Source: Microvirga brassicacearum (lineage in GTDB: Bacteria; Pseudomonadota; Alphaproteobacteria; Rhizobiales; Beijerinckiaceae). From it: DNA of 35,490 bases. The notes beneath the pieces were generated by a model, which saw only the letters and a program-made list of their open reading frames with translations, did not search any database and had not been told where the DNA came from. The stretch is taken from positions 1-35,490 of the forward strand of contig NZ_VCMV01000078.1 of the NCBI RefSeq assembly GCF_008757455.1. Direction: 5' to 3'. Positions 9,383 through 17,567 of the stretch are shown piece after piece (the first letter of the stretch is position 1; the number at the start of each line of letters is the position of its first letter). The position numbers and the translations under genes were made by a program.

Positions 9383-10098
9383 TCAAGAGAGGACGAGCGC
9401 CGACTGGGAGGTAATGCGCATCGACCCCAGCGGCTCCCTAGGGTTGCCATCACGCACCAGCATCTCGAAATGCTGAGCGAGTGACAACGGGAGATGCGCA
9501 TGATCTCAAAACCCTTGAGGGTGGCATAAGCTGTTTTCATCCTCTGCCGCGCGTGGGCCGGATGACGCGCTTGAGCGCTCGTGATCCGCCTCGATGATAT
9601 TGTTGAGATACTTCGAGGCCTGGTGCTCAATAGCATCCCGCAGATGGCCGTCTCGTTGCAGACGCCGGATTGCCTTGGGATAGAAGGCCAGTTTGTCGGT
9701 CGCTATGGACGACGGCGGATATTTGCTCATCGTCTTTACCGCTTTGCGCTGGAACCGATAAGCCGCGCTGGTGGTTCGCCGATCCGACAACATGAAGTCG
9801 ATCAACCGGCCGTGCCCGTCGACAGCCCGGGAAAGATATTTCCACATGTCACCTACGCGGACGTATGTCTCGTCAACGCGCCACGAGCCGGACCGATATC
9901 CCTGACATCGGCGGACACGCTTCTCAAGTTCTGGTGCGTAGCGCTGCACCCAACGGTAGATCGTGCTCGGTAAATTTCGACACCACGCTCCCGCATCATC
10001 TCAGCCAGGTAGCGAAAGCTGATCCCATATTTGCAGTACCGGCGGACGCACATCAGAATGATAGCTACTGGAAAGCGGCGGCGCCTGAATATCGACAA
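9383..10098 (-). mobile_element. IS6-family transposase remnant (near full length, several frameshifts)
   Basis: Decayed IS6-family transposase. The N-terminal part (FRRRRFPVAIILMCVRRY, then SFRYLAEMMRERGVEI) is in one frame. Around 9977 the reading shifts to STIYRWVQRYAPELEKRV and the catalytic core WRVDETYVRVGDMWKYLSRA, DRRTTSAAYRF and IATDKLAFYPKAI. Around 9595 it shifts again (HERLKRVIRPTRGRG), and a C-terminal piece, MKTAYATLKGFEIMR, lies in yet another frame. An open tail runs to a stop near 9383. At least two frameshifts make it inactive. No intact terminal inverted repeats were recognised at either end. It differs clearly from the remnant at 6938-7185, so the two are not copies of one element. 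Confidence 0.85.
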
Positions 10099-10224
10099 CA
10101 GAGCGACTCCTCAACTGGCCGCTCCGGGTTACTCGCACCGGTTAACGCACCAATCCCGCTTCAGCCGCAGGTGTCAACACCGCGCCTGCAAGACCGGACC
10201 TCAGCCGTCGTCCTCTGTTTAGTT

Positions 10225-10234
10225 ATTGTATACG
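10225..10234 (+). promoter_or_regulatory. Candidate GntR operator (ATTGTATACG)
   Basis: ATTGTATACG, centred on the palindrome GTATAC, lies about 210-220 bases before the racemase gene. Exactly the same ten bases occur in reverse complement at 26576-26585. FCD-type GntR regulators commonly bind short palindromes of the TTGTATACAA type. Assignment to the GntR protein encoded at 19903-20622 is inference. Confidence 0.4.
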
Positions 10235-10425
10235 TTGTGCATGTTTCTTGAGTACAATTTCCGGTTTCCTGCTTCGCTAGGGGACTCAGCAGCCGTTCAA
10301 GAGGACGAACAGTATCGTCCCGATTCAGGCCAGAAGCGGGTAAAATTGCACCGAGCGACCAAGAATCGTTCAAATCTGCACTAGCGGTCAGGCAGAACTT
10401 GTGTGCATGATCTCACTATATCGCA

Positions 10426-10437
10426 TACATCTATGTA
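10426..10437. promoter_or_regulatory. Inverted repeat just upstream of the racemase gene
   Basis: TACAT-CT-ATGTA, a five-two-five dyad lying 6 bases before the GTG and 18 bases before the ATG start. A dyad of the same layout (ATCGT-TT-ACGAT) is found at 26545-26556. The position would suit a repressor blocking transcription or translation start. It is short enough that chance is possible. Confidence 0.3.
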
Positions 10438-10443
10438 CACAGA

Positions 10444-11208
10444 GTGACCGCGACCATGGCCCGAACCAGCCTATTGATCGTGAATGGCAATACCAACCGC
10501 TCGCTGACGCTGCGGTTGAACGATCGGGCGCGCATGCTGTTGCATCCCGAGAGGGAGATTGTCTCCGCGACTGCACTGTCCGGCAGCAACTACATCACGA
10601 CCCGGGCTGACGCCGTGATCGCGGCCCAGGCGATCGTCGAGACGATCGCGGCGGAGATGAGGCGCCTGTCGCCTCGAACCTACGATGCTTGTGTGCTCGC
10701 ATGCTTCGGCGAGCCCGGAATCGGCGCCGCACGGGAAATATTTCCTTTCCCGATCATCGGCATGGCCGAGGCCTCGATTCTGTCGGCACTGCAATTAGGT
10801 GAGCGTTTTGCCATCGTGACCGTGGGTGAGCGCTGGCCGGGCATGCTGCGTGAACTGATGCGCCAACAGGGACTCGGCGAGCGCTGTTGCGGCATTCTGG
10901 GGTTGGCCGGTCACGCGCTGGACTTTGTATCTCAGCCGACAGAGGCGCGAGTTGCTGTGCGCGAGGCTGTCGATCGTGCGGTCCGCGAGCACGGAGCCGA
11001 TGTCGTCGTCATCGGCGGTGCGGCGTTGGCGGGTTTCGCGGACGAACTGCAACCGTCCTTTGACGTCCCGCTCATCTGTTCCTTCACGGCGGCGCTTGCT
11101 CAGGCCGAGGCCCTTGCCACGATTCGATGCACGGCTCTTCACGCAGCGACGCATTTCCCTATGCACCAGCCGGATCAAGAAGCTGGGCAGACCGGTCACT
11201 ACGGGTGA
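10444..11208 (+). CDS. Asp/Glu/hydantoin racemase superfamily protein, second catalytic Cys replaced
   Basis: Member of the Asp/Glu racemase superfamily (254 aa from GTG), closest in pattern to hydantoin racemases: an N-terminal VNGNTN segment and the first active-site region VLACFGEPG with Cys87. These enzymes normally use two cysteines as acid and base. Here the second site reads VVIGGAALAGF where relatives have LGCAGMA, so Gly192 replaces the catalytic Cys. A nearby Cys (LICSF, residue 212) is not at the canonical position. One-cysteine relatives include arylmalonate decarboxylase, so decarboxylase or other chemistry is possible. An ATG at 10456 is an equally possible start, and neither has a strong ribosome site. 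It is the first gene of an operon with a dipeptide-type importer and two amidohydrolases. Confidence 0.85.
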   Translation: MTATMARTSLLIVNGNTNRSLTLRLNDRARMLLHPEREIVSATALSGSNYITTRADAVIAAQAIVETIAAEMRRLSPRTYDACVLACFGEPGIGAAREIFPFPIIGMAEASILSALQLGERFAIVTVGERWPGMLRELMRQQGLGERCCGILGLAGHALDFVSQPTEARVAVREAVDRAVREHGADVVVIGGAALAGFADELQPSFDVPLICSFTAALAQAEALATIRCTALHAATHFPMHQPDQEAGQTGHYG

Positions 11209-11248
11209 TCGCCACCAGAGAAGACAACAAGACCAGAGGAGAACGAGG

Positions 11249-12832
11249 ATGAATTCGCTAAACAGGATGCTGACAGCGACGGCAGCCATACTGATCTTGT
11301 CGACGGCCGCGACCTCCGTTTCGGCCCAGACCCTGAAATGGGGTGCGGCGCGAGACATCGATTCGGTCGATCCCTATGCTTTCGGCAGCACTTTCACGCT
11401 GGCCTTCCTGAACCATGTCTATGAAGGGCTGGTGCGTTACGATGAAAATCTCAAGATTCAGCCGGCGCTGGCGGAATCCTGGGCGATCGTTCAGCCGACC
11501 GTGTGGCGTTTCAAGCTGCGCAAGGGCGTTAAATTTCAGAACGGCAACGACTTCACCGCCGATGACGTGATCGCGTCCCTGAAGCGCATCAGCCACGACA
11601 CCTCGCCGCTCAAAGGCAACCTGCCTGCCTACAAGAACGCCACGAAGATCGACGACCATACGGTCGATCTCGAGCTCAACTCGGCCTATCCGCTGCTGCT
11701 CAACGACCTTACGAACGTCTTCATATTCGACAAGGAATGGCTCGTCGCCAACAACAGCGAATTGCCGACCGACGTCGCAAAAGGGGTCGAGGGTTACGCC
11801 ACCCACAATGCAAATGGGACTGGGCCCTTCAAACTCGAGTCCCGCCGTGCCGACGCAAAGACCGTGCTGGTGGTGAACCCAAACTGGTGGGACAAGCCGA
11901 AGCACAATCTCACCCGTATCGAATTTACGCCCATCGCCTCGGCACCGACCCGGGTCGCGGCTCTCATTTCCGGAGATATCGGGTTCACGGAATCGGCGCC
12001 GTTGCAGGACCTTCAGCGCCTGCAGAGCGCTCCCGATGTCAAGGTCCGGCTCTCGACCGAGCTGCGTACGGTATTCTTCGCCCTCAACTTCAAGGACAAG
12101 CTCGTCGAGTCCGACGTGAAGGACAAGAACCCTTTGAGGGACAAGCGGGTTCGCCAAGCCCTGTACCAGGGGTTGGCCATGGACCAGATGCAGAAGCGCG
12201 CGTTGCGCGGTCTGTCGCGCAATACCGGCGCAATGATTGCCCCGGTGATCCCTGGCTACACCCCGGACATGGATGAGCGTCTCCCGTTCGATGCGGACAA
12301 GGCGAAGAAGCTGCTCGCCGATGCCGGCTATCCGAACGGCTTTTCCCTATCCCTGGTCTGCTCGACCGATTCCTACGTCAACGAGGAGGAGATCTGTCAA
12401 TCGGCCGCCGCCATGTGGGCGCGGATCGGCGTCAAGGCCAACCTCAATTCGGGCCCGCGCAGCATCCAGAACCCCAAGCGCGTCAAAGGTGAATTCGATA
12501 TCACCACGCTCGGCTGGGCGAATGAGCCGATGATCGACGCCTATTCGATCCTGGTCCAGGTCATGCACAGCAAGACAGGCTCGGCCGGTGTCTTCAACTG
12601 GGGCAACTGGGGCAATGCTCGGATCGACGAACTCACCGACAGGTCTGCCAATGAGCTCGATCCCGAGAAACGCATCCCGATGATGAGCGAGGCGCTGAAG
12701 ATCGCCCGCGACGACATCATGTTCCTGCCGCTGCATCAGCAGCCGATGGCCTGGGCGACGCGCGCCGATGTCAGCGACGTGGTGCAGCTTTCGGACAACA
12801 AGCCGAGGCATTGGCTGACCCGCATGAAGTAA
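11249..12832 (+). CDS. Dipeptide-type ABC transporter substrate-binding protein (family 5)
   Basis: Periplasmic binding protein (527 aa) that captures the substrate for the importer encoded downstream. A cleavable signal peptide is visible (hydrophobic stretch ending in SVSA before QTLKWG). Typical SBP family 5 features follow: YEGLVRYDENLKIQPALAES, KLRKGVKFQNG, NGTGPFKL, and the VRQALYQGLAMDQM region. I chose the ATG at 11249, which has a GAGGAGAACGAGG purine-rich ribosome site. A longer open frame reaches back to 10925 but overlaps the racemase gene. Length and domain order are normal for DppA/OppA-like proteins. The amidohydrolases in the same operon suggest an amide or cyclic ureide rather than ordinary peptides; this is inference. 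Confidence 0.93.
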   Translation: MNSLNRMLTATAAILILSTAATSVSAQTLKWGAARDIDSVDPYAFGSTFTLAFLNHVYEGLVRYDENLKIQPALAESWAIVQPTVWRFKLRKGVKFQNGNDFTADDVIASLKRISHDTSPLKGNLPAYKNATKIDDHTVDLELNSAYPLLLNDLTNVFIFDKEWLVANNSELPTDVAKGVEGYATHNANGTGPFKLESRRADAKTVLVVNPNWWDKPKHNLTRIEFTPIASAPTRVAALISGDIGFTESAPLQDLQRLQSAPDVKVRLSTELRTVFFALNFKDKLVESDVKDKNPLRDKRVRQALYQGLAMDQMQKRALRGLSRNTGAMIAPVIPGYTPDMDERLPFDADKAKKLLADAGYPNGFSLSLVCSTDSYVNEEEICQSAAAMWARIGVKANLNSGPRSIQNPKRVKGEFDITTLGWANEPMIDAYSILVQVMHSKTGSAGVFNWGNWGNARIDELTDRSANELDPEKRIPMMSEALKIARDDIMFLPLHQQPMAWATRADVSDVVQLSDNKPRHWLTRMK

Positions 12833-12839
12833 CGCTCTT

Positions 12840-12877
12840 GCCCTCCGGACCTGTTCCATAAGGCAGGGTCGGAGGGC
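12840..12877 (+). terminator. Intercistronic stem-loop after the binding-protein gene
   Basis: GCCCTCCG at 12840-12847 pairs with CGGAGGGC at 12870-12877, and a bulged inner helix (ACCTG with CAGG) extends it. It lies between the stop codon of the binding-protein gene and the ribosome site of the permease gene. There is no T-run, so it is more likely an mRNA-stabilising or attenuating hairpin than a full terminator. Comparable hairpins sit at the same junction in the other two importer operons. Confidence 0.65.
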
Positions 12878-12895
12878 TCCACGGGAGGACCGTTG

Positions 12896-13888
12896 ATGCT
12901 GGCCTTTATTCTTCGACGCATCGCCAACGCCGCCGTCGTGATGCTGACGGTCGCGCTCATCGCCTTCATCATCTTCCGCTTCATCGGCGATCCGGTGGAG
13001 ATGATGCTCAACGAGCAGGCGACGCAGATGCAACGTGATGCCTTGCGCGAACGCCTCGGCCTCAATTCGTCCGCGGTGATGCAGTTCGCAAAATTTGTCA
13101 CCAATGCCGTGCAGGGTGATTTCGGAATTTCCTACCGAAACCAACAGGACGTCTTCACGCTTATCATGGAGCGCTTTCCGGCAACGCTCGAACTCGTGCT
13201 GGTCGCCACCATCCTTTCGTTGGCTCTCGGCATTCCTTTCGGCGTCATCACCGCCATCCACCGAAACTCCATGCTCGCTCAAGGGCTGCAGTTTCTCTCC
13301 ATCGTCGGCATTTCGCTGCCGAGCTTCGCACTCGGAATCCTGCTCATCCTGGTCTTCTCGGTGCAGCTTGGCCTCCTTCCCGGTTTTGGACGCGGCGAGG
13401 TGGTCGATCTCGGCTTCTGGGAGACGGGCCTGCTCACGACCTCCGGCCTCAAGGCGCTGATCCTTCCGAGCATCACACTCGCCCTGTTCCAGATCACGCT
13501 GGTGATGCGACTCGTGCGGGCCGAGATGCTGGAGACGCTCAGGACCGATTTCATCAAGTTTGCACGCGCGCGCGGGCTGCCGAACCGTATCGTGCACTTT
13601 CGCCATGCGCTTCGAAATTGTCTCATGCCGGTCATCACCGTCACAGGCATGCAGATTGGAAATCTGATCGCGTTCGCGCTCATCACGGAGACGGTATTTC
13701 AGTGGCCCGGCATGGGACTTCTGTTCATTCAGGCCGTCACATTCGTCGATATTCCGGTGATGGCGGCCTATCTCGTCATTGTTTCGTTCATTTTCGTGGC
13801 GCTGAACACGGTGGTCGACATGCTCTACGTCGTGATCGATCCGCGTCTGCGTACGCAATCCACTGCTGGAGGCGGCCATGGAGCCTAA
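12896..13888 (+). CDS. Dipeptide-type ABC transporter permease (DppB-like)
   Basis: Inner-membrane permease (330 aa) forming half of the translocation channel. It begins with the family-typical LAFILRRIANAAVVMLTVAL membrane segment and has about six hydrophobic segments. The cytoplasmic EAA-type coupling loop is visible at FIKFARARGLPNRIVHFRHA, near residues 218-237. The ATG at 12896 follows a GGAGG ribosome site by seven bases; the in-frame TTG one codon upstream is less likely. It overlaps the next permease gene by 11 bases. Confidence 0.94.
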   Translation: MLAFILRRIANAAVVMLTVALIAFIIFRFIGDPVEMMLNEQATQMQRDALRERLGLNSSAVMQFAKFVTNAVQGDFGISYRNQQDVFTLIMERFPATLELVLVATILSLALGIPFGVITAIHRNSMLAQGLQFLSIVGISLPSFALGILLILVFSVQLGLLPGFGRGEVVDLGFWETGLLTTSGLKALILPSITLALFQITLVMRLVRAEMLETLRTDFIKFARARGLPNRIVHFRHALRNCLMPVITVTGMQIGNLIAFALITETVFQWPGMGLLFIQAVTFVDIPVMAAYLVIVSFIFVALNTVVDMLYVVIDPRLRTQSTAGGGHGA

Positions 13889-14834
13889 GTCGATGACGAC
13901 ACCCCTCGCCTTCGCCGACAAGGCCAGCTTCCTGGCGCGCCTGCGCGATAGCGATCTCTGGTGGGGGCTAAAGCGCAGCCCGCTGGCGCTTGGCTCGGGG
14001 GTCATGCTGATGGTGGTCGTGCTTCTCGCCATCCTCGCTCCGCTGATCGCGCCGCAAAATCCCTACGATCTTGCGCAGCTCGATCTGATGAACAGCGAGT
14101 TGCCCCCTGCCTGGCTGTCCGACGGCATGGCCACATATCCGCTCGGTACCGATAATCAGGGGCGCGATGTTCTGTCGGCCATTCTCTATGGTTCTCGCAT
14201 CTCGCTCATCATCGGCGCCGCGACGGTAATCGTGTCGCTGTCGATCGGCATTCTGGTGGGGCTTTCTGCCGGATATTTCGGAGGCTGGGTCGACAATTTC
14301 CTGATGCGGATCGGCGACACGCTGCTTAGCATTCCGACCATCCTCGTCGCGATTCTGGTGACGGCGGTGTTCCGGCAATTGCTGCCGATCGGCCTGCGCG
14401 AGACATTCTCCGCCGTCATTCTCGTGCTTGCGATCTCGATGACAAACTGGGTCCAGTATGCACGGATGGTGCGCGCATCGACGCTGGTGGAGCGACGCAA
14501 GGAATATGTCCAGGCTGCCCGCCTGATCGGCGTGAAGCCGTTGCGGATCATGCTCGGGCACATCCTGCCCAACACGCTGACGCCGATCTTTGTCACCGCG
14601 ACCCTCAATCTCGGTCTCGCCATCCTGATCGAAGCGACGCTGAGCTTCCTCGGCATCGGCATGCCGCCGACGGAGCCCTCGCTGGGCACGCTCATCCGCA
14701 TCGGCAACCAATATCTGTTTTCGGGCCAATGGTGGGTCGTCGTCTTTCCCGCCGCCTATCTCAGTCTCGTCGTGCTTGCCGTAAACCTTCTGGGAGACTG
14801 GCTGCGCGACGCGTTCAATCCAAAGCTGCAATGA
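13878..14834 (+). CDS. Dipeptide-type ABC transporter permease (DppC-like)
   Basis: Second inner-membrane permease (318 aa). It has a cytoplasmic N-terminal leader, a first membrane segment (LGSGVMLMVVVLLAILAP), the DppC-typical YPLGTDNQGRDVLS periplasmic segment, and the coupling loop EYVQAARLIGVKPLRIMLGH. The start overlaps the preceding gene and has GGAGG upstream (in GGAGGCGGCC). Length is normal. It forms the heterodimeric channel with the DppB-like protein. Confidence 0.94.
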   Translation: MEPKSMTTPLAFADKASFLARLRDSDLWWGLKRSPLALGSGVMLMVVVLLAILAPLIAPQNPYDLAQLDLMNSELPPAWLSDGMATYPLGTDNQGRDVLSAILYGSRISLIIGAATVIVSLSIGILVGLSAGYFGGWVDNFLMRIGDTLLSIPTILVAILVTAVFRQLLPIGLRETFSAVILVLAISMTNWVQYARMVRASTLVERRKEYVQAARLIGVKPLRIMLGHILPNTLTPIFVTATLNLGLAILIEATLSFLGIGMPPTEPSLGTLIRIGNQYLFSGQWWVVVFPAAYLSLVVLAVNLLGDWLRDAFNPKLQ

Positions 14835-14847
14835 TCACGAGGATCCC

Positions 14848-16047
14848 ATGATGCAAACGAACGCGCTCTTCACCAATGTCAGACCAGCCGGCGCGGCGGC
14901 AACCAATGTCCTCGTCCGCGACGGACGCATCGCGTCGATCGGAACGGCTGCCAATGCCGAGGGTGCCGACGTGGTCGATGGCGGCGGCGCGTTGATGCTG
15001 CCCGGTCTTGTCGAGGCGCATACCCATCTCGACAAGACGGTCTACGGCATGGGGTGGTATCGCAACGAGGTCGGGCCGCGGCTGATCGACAAGATCGACA
15101 ACGAGCGGGCGCAGAAGAAGATCCTCGGCATCGATCCCGCCCGCCAATCCGCGCGTCAGATCGTGCTCTCGGTCGGCCACGGCACGACGCATATCCGAAC
15201 CCATGTCGACGTCGATACCGAGATCGGTCTGTCCGGAATCGAAGGCGTGATGGCGACCCGCGAGCGCTATCGCGACATCGTCGACGTCGAGATCGTCGCC
15301 TTTCCTCAGAGTGGCATGCTGGTGCGTCCGGGAACGGTCGAGTTGATGGAGGAGGCGCTGCGCATGGGGGCCGAAGTGGTCGGCGGGCTTGATCCCTCCG
15401 GCATGGACCGCGACCCCAAGGGCCATCTCGATGTGATCTTCGGTCTGGCGCAGCGCTATGGCCGTCCCGTCGATATCCATCTGCACGAGGCCGGCGAACT
15501 CGGGGCATTTGCCACCGAGCTGACCATCGAGCGCACGAAGGCGCTCGGAATGCAGGGCAAAGTCACCCTCAGCCATGCCTTCTGCCTGGGCATGCCCGAT
15601 CCTGTTGCCGTCGGCGCGTTGATCGATGGGCTGCGGGACGCGGGCATCCACATCATGACGACGGCCCCGGCCTCGCGCCCTGCGCCGCCGGTGAAGCGTC
15701 TCGTCGAGGCGGGGATCACAGTGTGCGCCGGGTCGGACGGCATCCGCGACACGTGGGGTCCCTATGGCAACGGCGACATGCTGGAGCGCGCCATGCTCAT
15801 CGGATTGCGCAACAATTTCCGCCGCGACGACGAGTTGGAGCTGGCGCTCGACATCTGCACCTATGGCGGCGCCAAGGTGATGGCGCTTGATGGATACGGA
15901 CTGAAGCCCGGCTGCAGAGCTGATTTCGTTCTCGTCGACGCGGAAACCATCGCAGAGGCGGTGGCCGGCCGGCCGCAACGCAAGCTCGTGGTGAAGAACG
16001 GTCGCGTCTCCGCCCGCAACGGCGTGGCGACGATGGAGGCTCCCTGA
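14848..16047 (+). CDS. Cytosine-deaminase-like amidohydrolase
   Basis: Cytoplasmic metal-dependent hydrolase (399 aa) of the amidohydrolase superfamily, most like cytosine deaminase and N-isopropylammelide-type hydrolases. The N-terminal small domain leads into the metal motif EAHTHLDKT (His58, His60). Further candidate ligands are in DIHLHEAGE, LSHAFCLG and AGSDGIRDTWGPYGNGDM; the last has the SD-GIRD-P/T-GNGDML pattern of cytosine deaminases. Expected chemistry is hydrolytic deamination or opening of a ring C-N bond on a pyrimidine-, triazine- or ureide-like substrate. A second in-frame ATG is at 14851. Placement between the permease and ATPase genes of an importer implies that it acts on the imported compound. 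Confidence 0.88.
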   Translation: MMQTNALFTNVRPAGAAATNVLVRDGRIASIGTAANAEGADVVDGGGALMLPGLVEAHTHLDKTVYGMGWYRNEVGPRLIDKIDNERAQKKILGIDPARQSARQIVLSVGHGTTHIRTHVDVDTEIGLSGIEGVMATRERYRDIVDVEIVAFPQSGMLVRPGTVELMEEALRMGAEVVGGLDPSGMDRDPKGHLDVIFGLAQRYGRPVDIHLHEAGELGAFATELTIERTKALGMQGKVTLSHAFCLGMPDPVAVGALIDGLRDAGIHIMTTAPASRPAPPVKRLVEAGITVCAGSDGIRDTWGPYGNGDMLERAMLIGLRNNFRRDDELELALDICTYGGAKVMALDGYGLKPGCRADFVLVDAETIAEAVAGRPQRKLVVKNGRVSARNGVATMEAP

Positions 16048-17567
16048 TGACGCGCCCGGTCCCCCTGCCCCTCGGCCGCGTCGACGGACCGGTGCTCGTG
16101 ACCGCGCGGTGGGTCGTCGGCCATGATGCCGGCGGTCATCGCCTGCTCGACCGCGGCGAAGTGGTGTTCGACGGCGACAGAATCATCTTCGTCGGGCACG
16201 ACTACGGGGGCGAGGTGGCGCGTCGGATCGATTTCGGCGACGCGCTGATCGGGCCCGGCTTCATCGATCTCGATGCGCTGTCGGATCTCGACACGACGAT
16301 CCTCGGTTATGACAACCAGCCGTCCTGGGAAAAGGGGCGCATCTGGCCGAAGACCTATATGGATCGCGGGCCGTATGAGATGTACACGCCCGACGAGTTG
16401 GCGTTCCAGAAACGCTACGCCTTCGCCCAGCTCATTCGCAACGGCATCACGACGGCGCTTCCGATCGCGTCGTTATTCTATCGCGAGTGGGGCGAGACCT
16501 GGGGCGAATTCGAGGCGGCAGCGGCAGCCGCAGGAGACCTTGGCCTGCGCGTTTATCTCGGACCGGCCTATCGCACCGGCAACACCTTCGTCGAGGATGA
16601 CGGGCGCATCGCGTTCCACTACGATGAGGCGCGTGGCCTCGCCGGGCTTGATGAAGCGATCCGCTTCTGTCGGACATTCGAGGGGCAGCATCACGGTCTG
16701 GTGCGCTCCATGCTGGCGCCCGACCGCATCGAAACCTGCACGAGCGAACTGCTGACGCGTTCAGCGGCTGCGGCGCGCGACCTCGACGTGCCGATCCGCC
16801 TGCATTGCTGCCAGTCGAAGTTCGAATACGATGCGGTGCTGCACCAACATGGCATGAGTCCTCCCGAATGGCTGCAGAGCCTCGGCTTCCTGTCAGAGCG
16901 GGCCCTGCTCCCACACGGCACCTATGTCTCCGGATCGAGCCGCATCGATCGACCGGGCCGCGACCTCGAACTCATTCGGGACGCGGGCGCCAGCATCGTG
17001 CATTGTCCGCTGGTTTCGGCCCGCCACGGCAGCACGATCGAGTCGTTTTCCCGGTATCGCGCCATGGGCCTGAAGGTCGGCCTCGGCACCGACACCTGGC
17101 CCGCCGACATGGTGCTGAACATGCAGGTCGGCATGATGCTGTGCCGCGTCGCCGACGCTTCGACGCAGACGGTCCGCTCCGAGCATTACTACGATGCGGC
17201 GACCATCGGCGGTGCCGATGCGCTGCGCCGCCCCGACCTGGGCCGGCTGATGCCGGGAGCCAAGGCGGATCTTGTCGTCTTCGACCTCGGCCACGATCGC
17301 ATCGGGCAGGTGATCGATCCGGTGCAGACCCTGATGATCAGCGGCTCGGGACGCGACGTGAACACGGTCGTGATCGACGGCCGCTTCGTCATGGCGGACG
17401 GCGTCATCCCCGGCTTCGACGCAGCCGCGGCGCAGGCGCGCGCGCAAGAACAGTTCGATCGGCTGGTCTCACGTTATCCCGAGCGGACGTGGAAACATCC
17501 GCCGGTCGAGGAGATCTTCTCGTCGAGCTATCCCCGTTTGGCCCCCAGGACAGCGAGCACGGCATGA
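16047..17567 (+). CDS. Amidohydrolase-family protein lacking the HxH metal motif
   Basis: TRZ/ATZ-like amidohydrolase-fold protein (506 aa). The fold is supported by GPGFID near residue 69, RLHCCQSK (His253), ALLPHGTYV (His290), IVHCPLVSARHG (His319), VGLGTDTWPADM (Asp349) and the C-terminal GAKADLVVFDL. After GPGFID, however, the chain reads LDALSDLD instead of the usual THTH, so the HxH that binds the first metal is Asp76-Ala-Leu78. It may bind one metal through the remaining ligands or be non-catalytic. The ATG overlaps the previous stop by one base and the end overlaps the ATPase gene by four, so it is firmly in the operon. Its paralogue at 30078-31526 keeps the HxH. Confidence 0.87.
   Translation: MTRPVPLPLGRVDGPVLVTARWVVGHDAGGHRLLDRGEVVFDGDRIIFVGHDYGGEVARRIDFGDALIGPGFIDLDALSDLDTTILGYDNQPSWEKGRIWPKTYMDRGPYEMYTPDELAFQKRYAFAQLIRNGITTALPIASLFYREWGETWGEFEAAAAAAGDLGLRVYLGPAYRTGNTFVEDDGRIAFHYDEARGLAGLDEAIRFCRTFEGQHHGLVRSMLAPDRIETCTSELLTRSAAAARDLDVPIRLHCCQSKFEYDAVLHQHGMSPPEWLQSLGFLSERALLPHGTYVSGSSRIDRPGRDLELIRDAGASIVHCPLVSARHGSTIESFSRYRAMGLKVGLGTDTWPADMVLNMQVGMMLCRVADASTQTVRSEHYYDAATIGGADALRRPDLGRLMPGAKADLVVFDLGHDRIGQVIDPVQTLMISGSGRDVNTVVIDGRFVMADGVIPGFDAAAAQARAQEQFDRLVSRYPERTWKHPPVEEIFSSSYPRLAPRTASTA

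Larger units (their letters stand above)
10099..10443. promoter_or_regulatory. Upstream region of the racemase/dipeptide-transport operon
   Basis: About 345 bases between the IS6 remnant and the first gene of the plus-strand operon. No coding sequence is evident. It contains two short dyad-like sites, listed separately, that resemble sites between the two divergent operons near 26.5 kb. The operon promoter is expected here, but I cannot place its -35/-10 elements with confidence. Confidence 0.45.

Noticed and set aside
10925..11248. N-terminal extension of the dipeptide-binding protein back to 10925
   Set aside because: It overlaps the racemase gene in another frame and would bury the signal peptide; the ATG at 11249 has a good ribosome site.
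12347..14032. Long minus-strand open frame (561 codons) opposite the binding-protein and permease genes
   Set aside because: It is a mirror of GC-rich codon usage on the coding strand; it is rich in Arg/His/Asp/Glu without domain pattern and crosses two clearly recognised genes.
14815..15978. Minus-strand open frame of 387 codons opposite the cytosine-deaminase-like gene
   Set aside because: Antisense shadow; the plus-strand protein has clear metal motifs and operon spacing.
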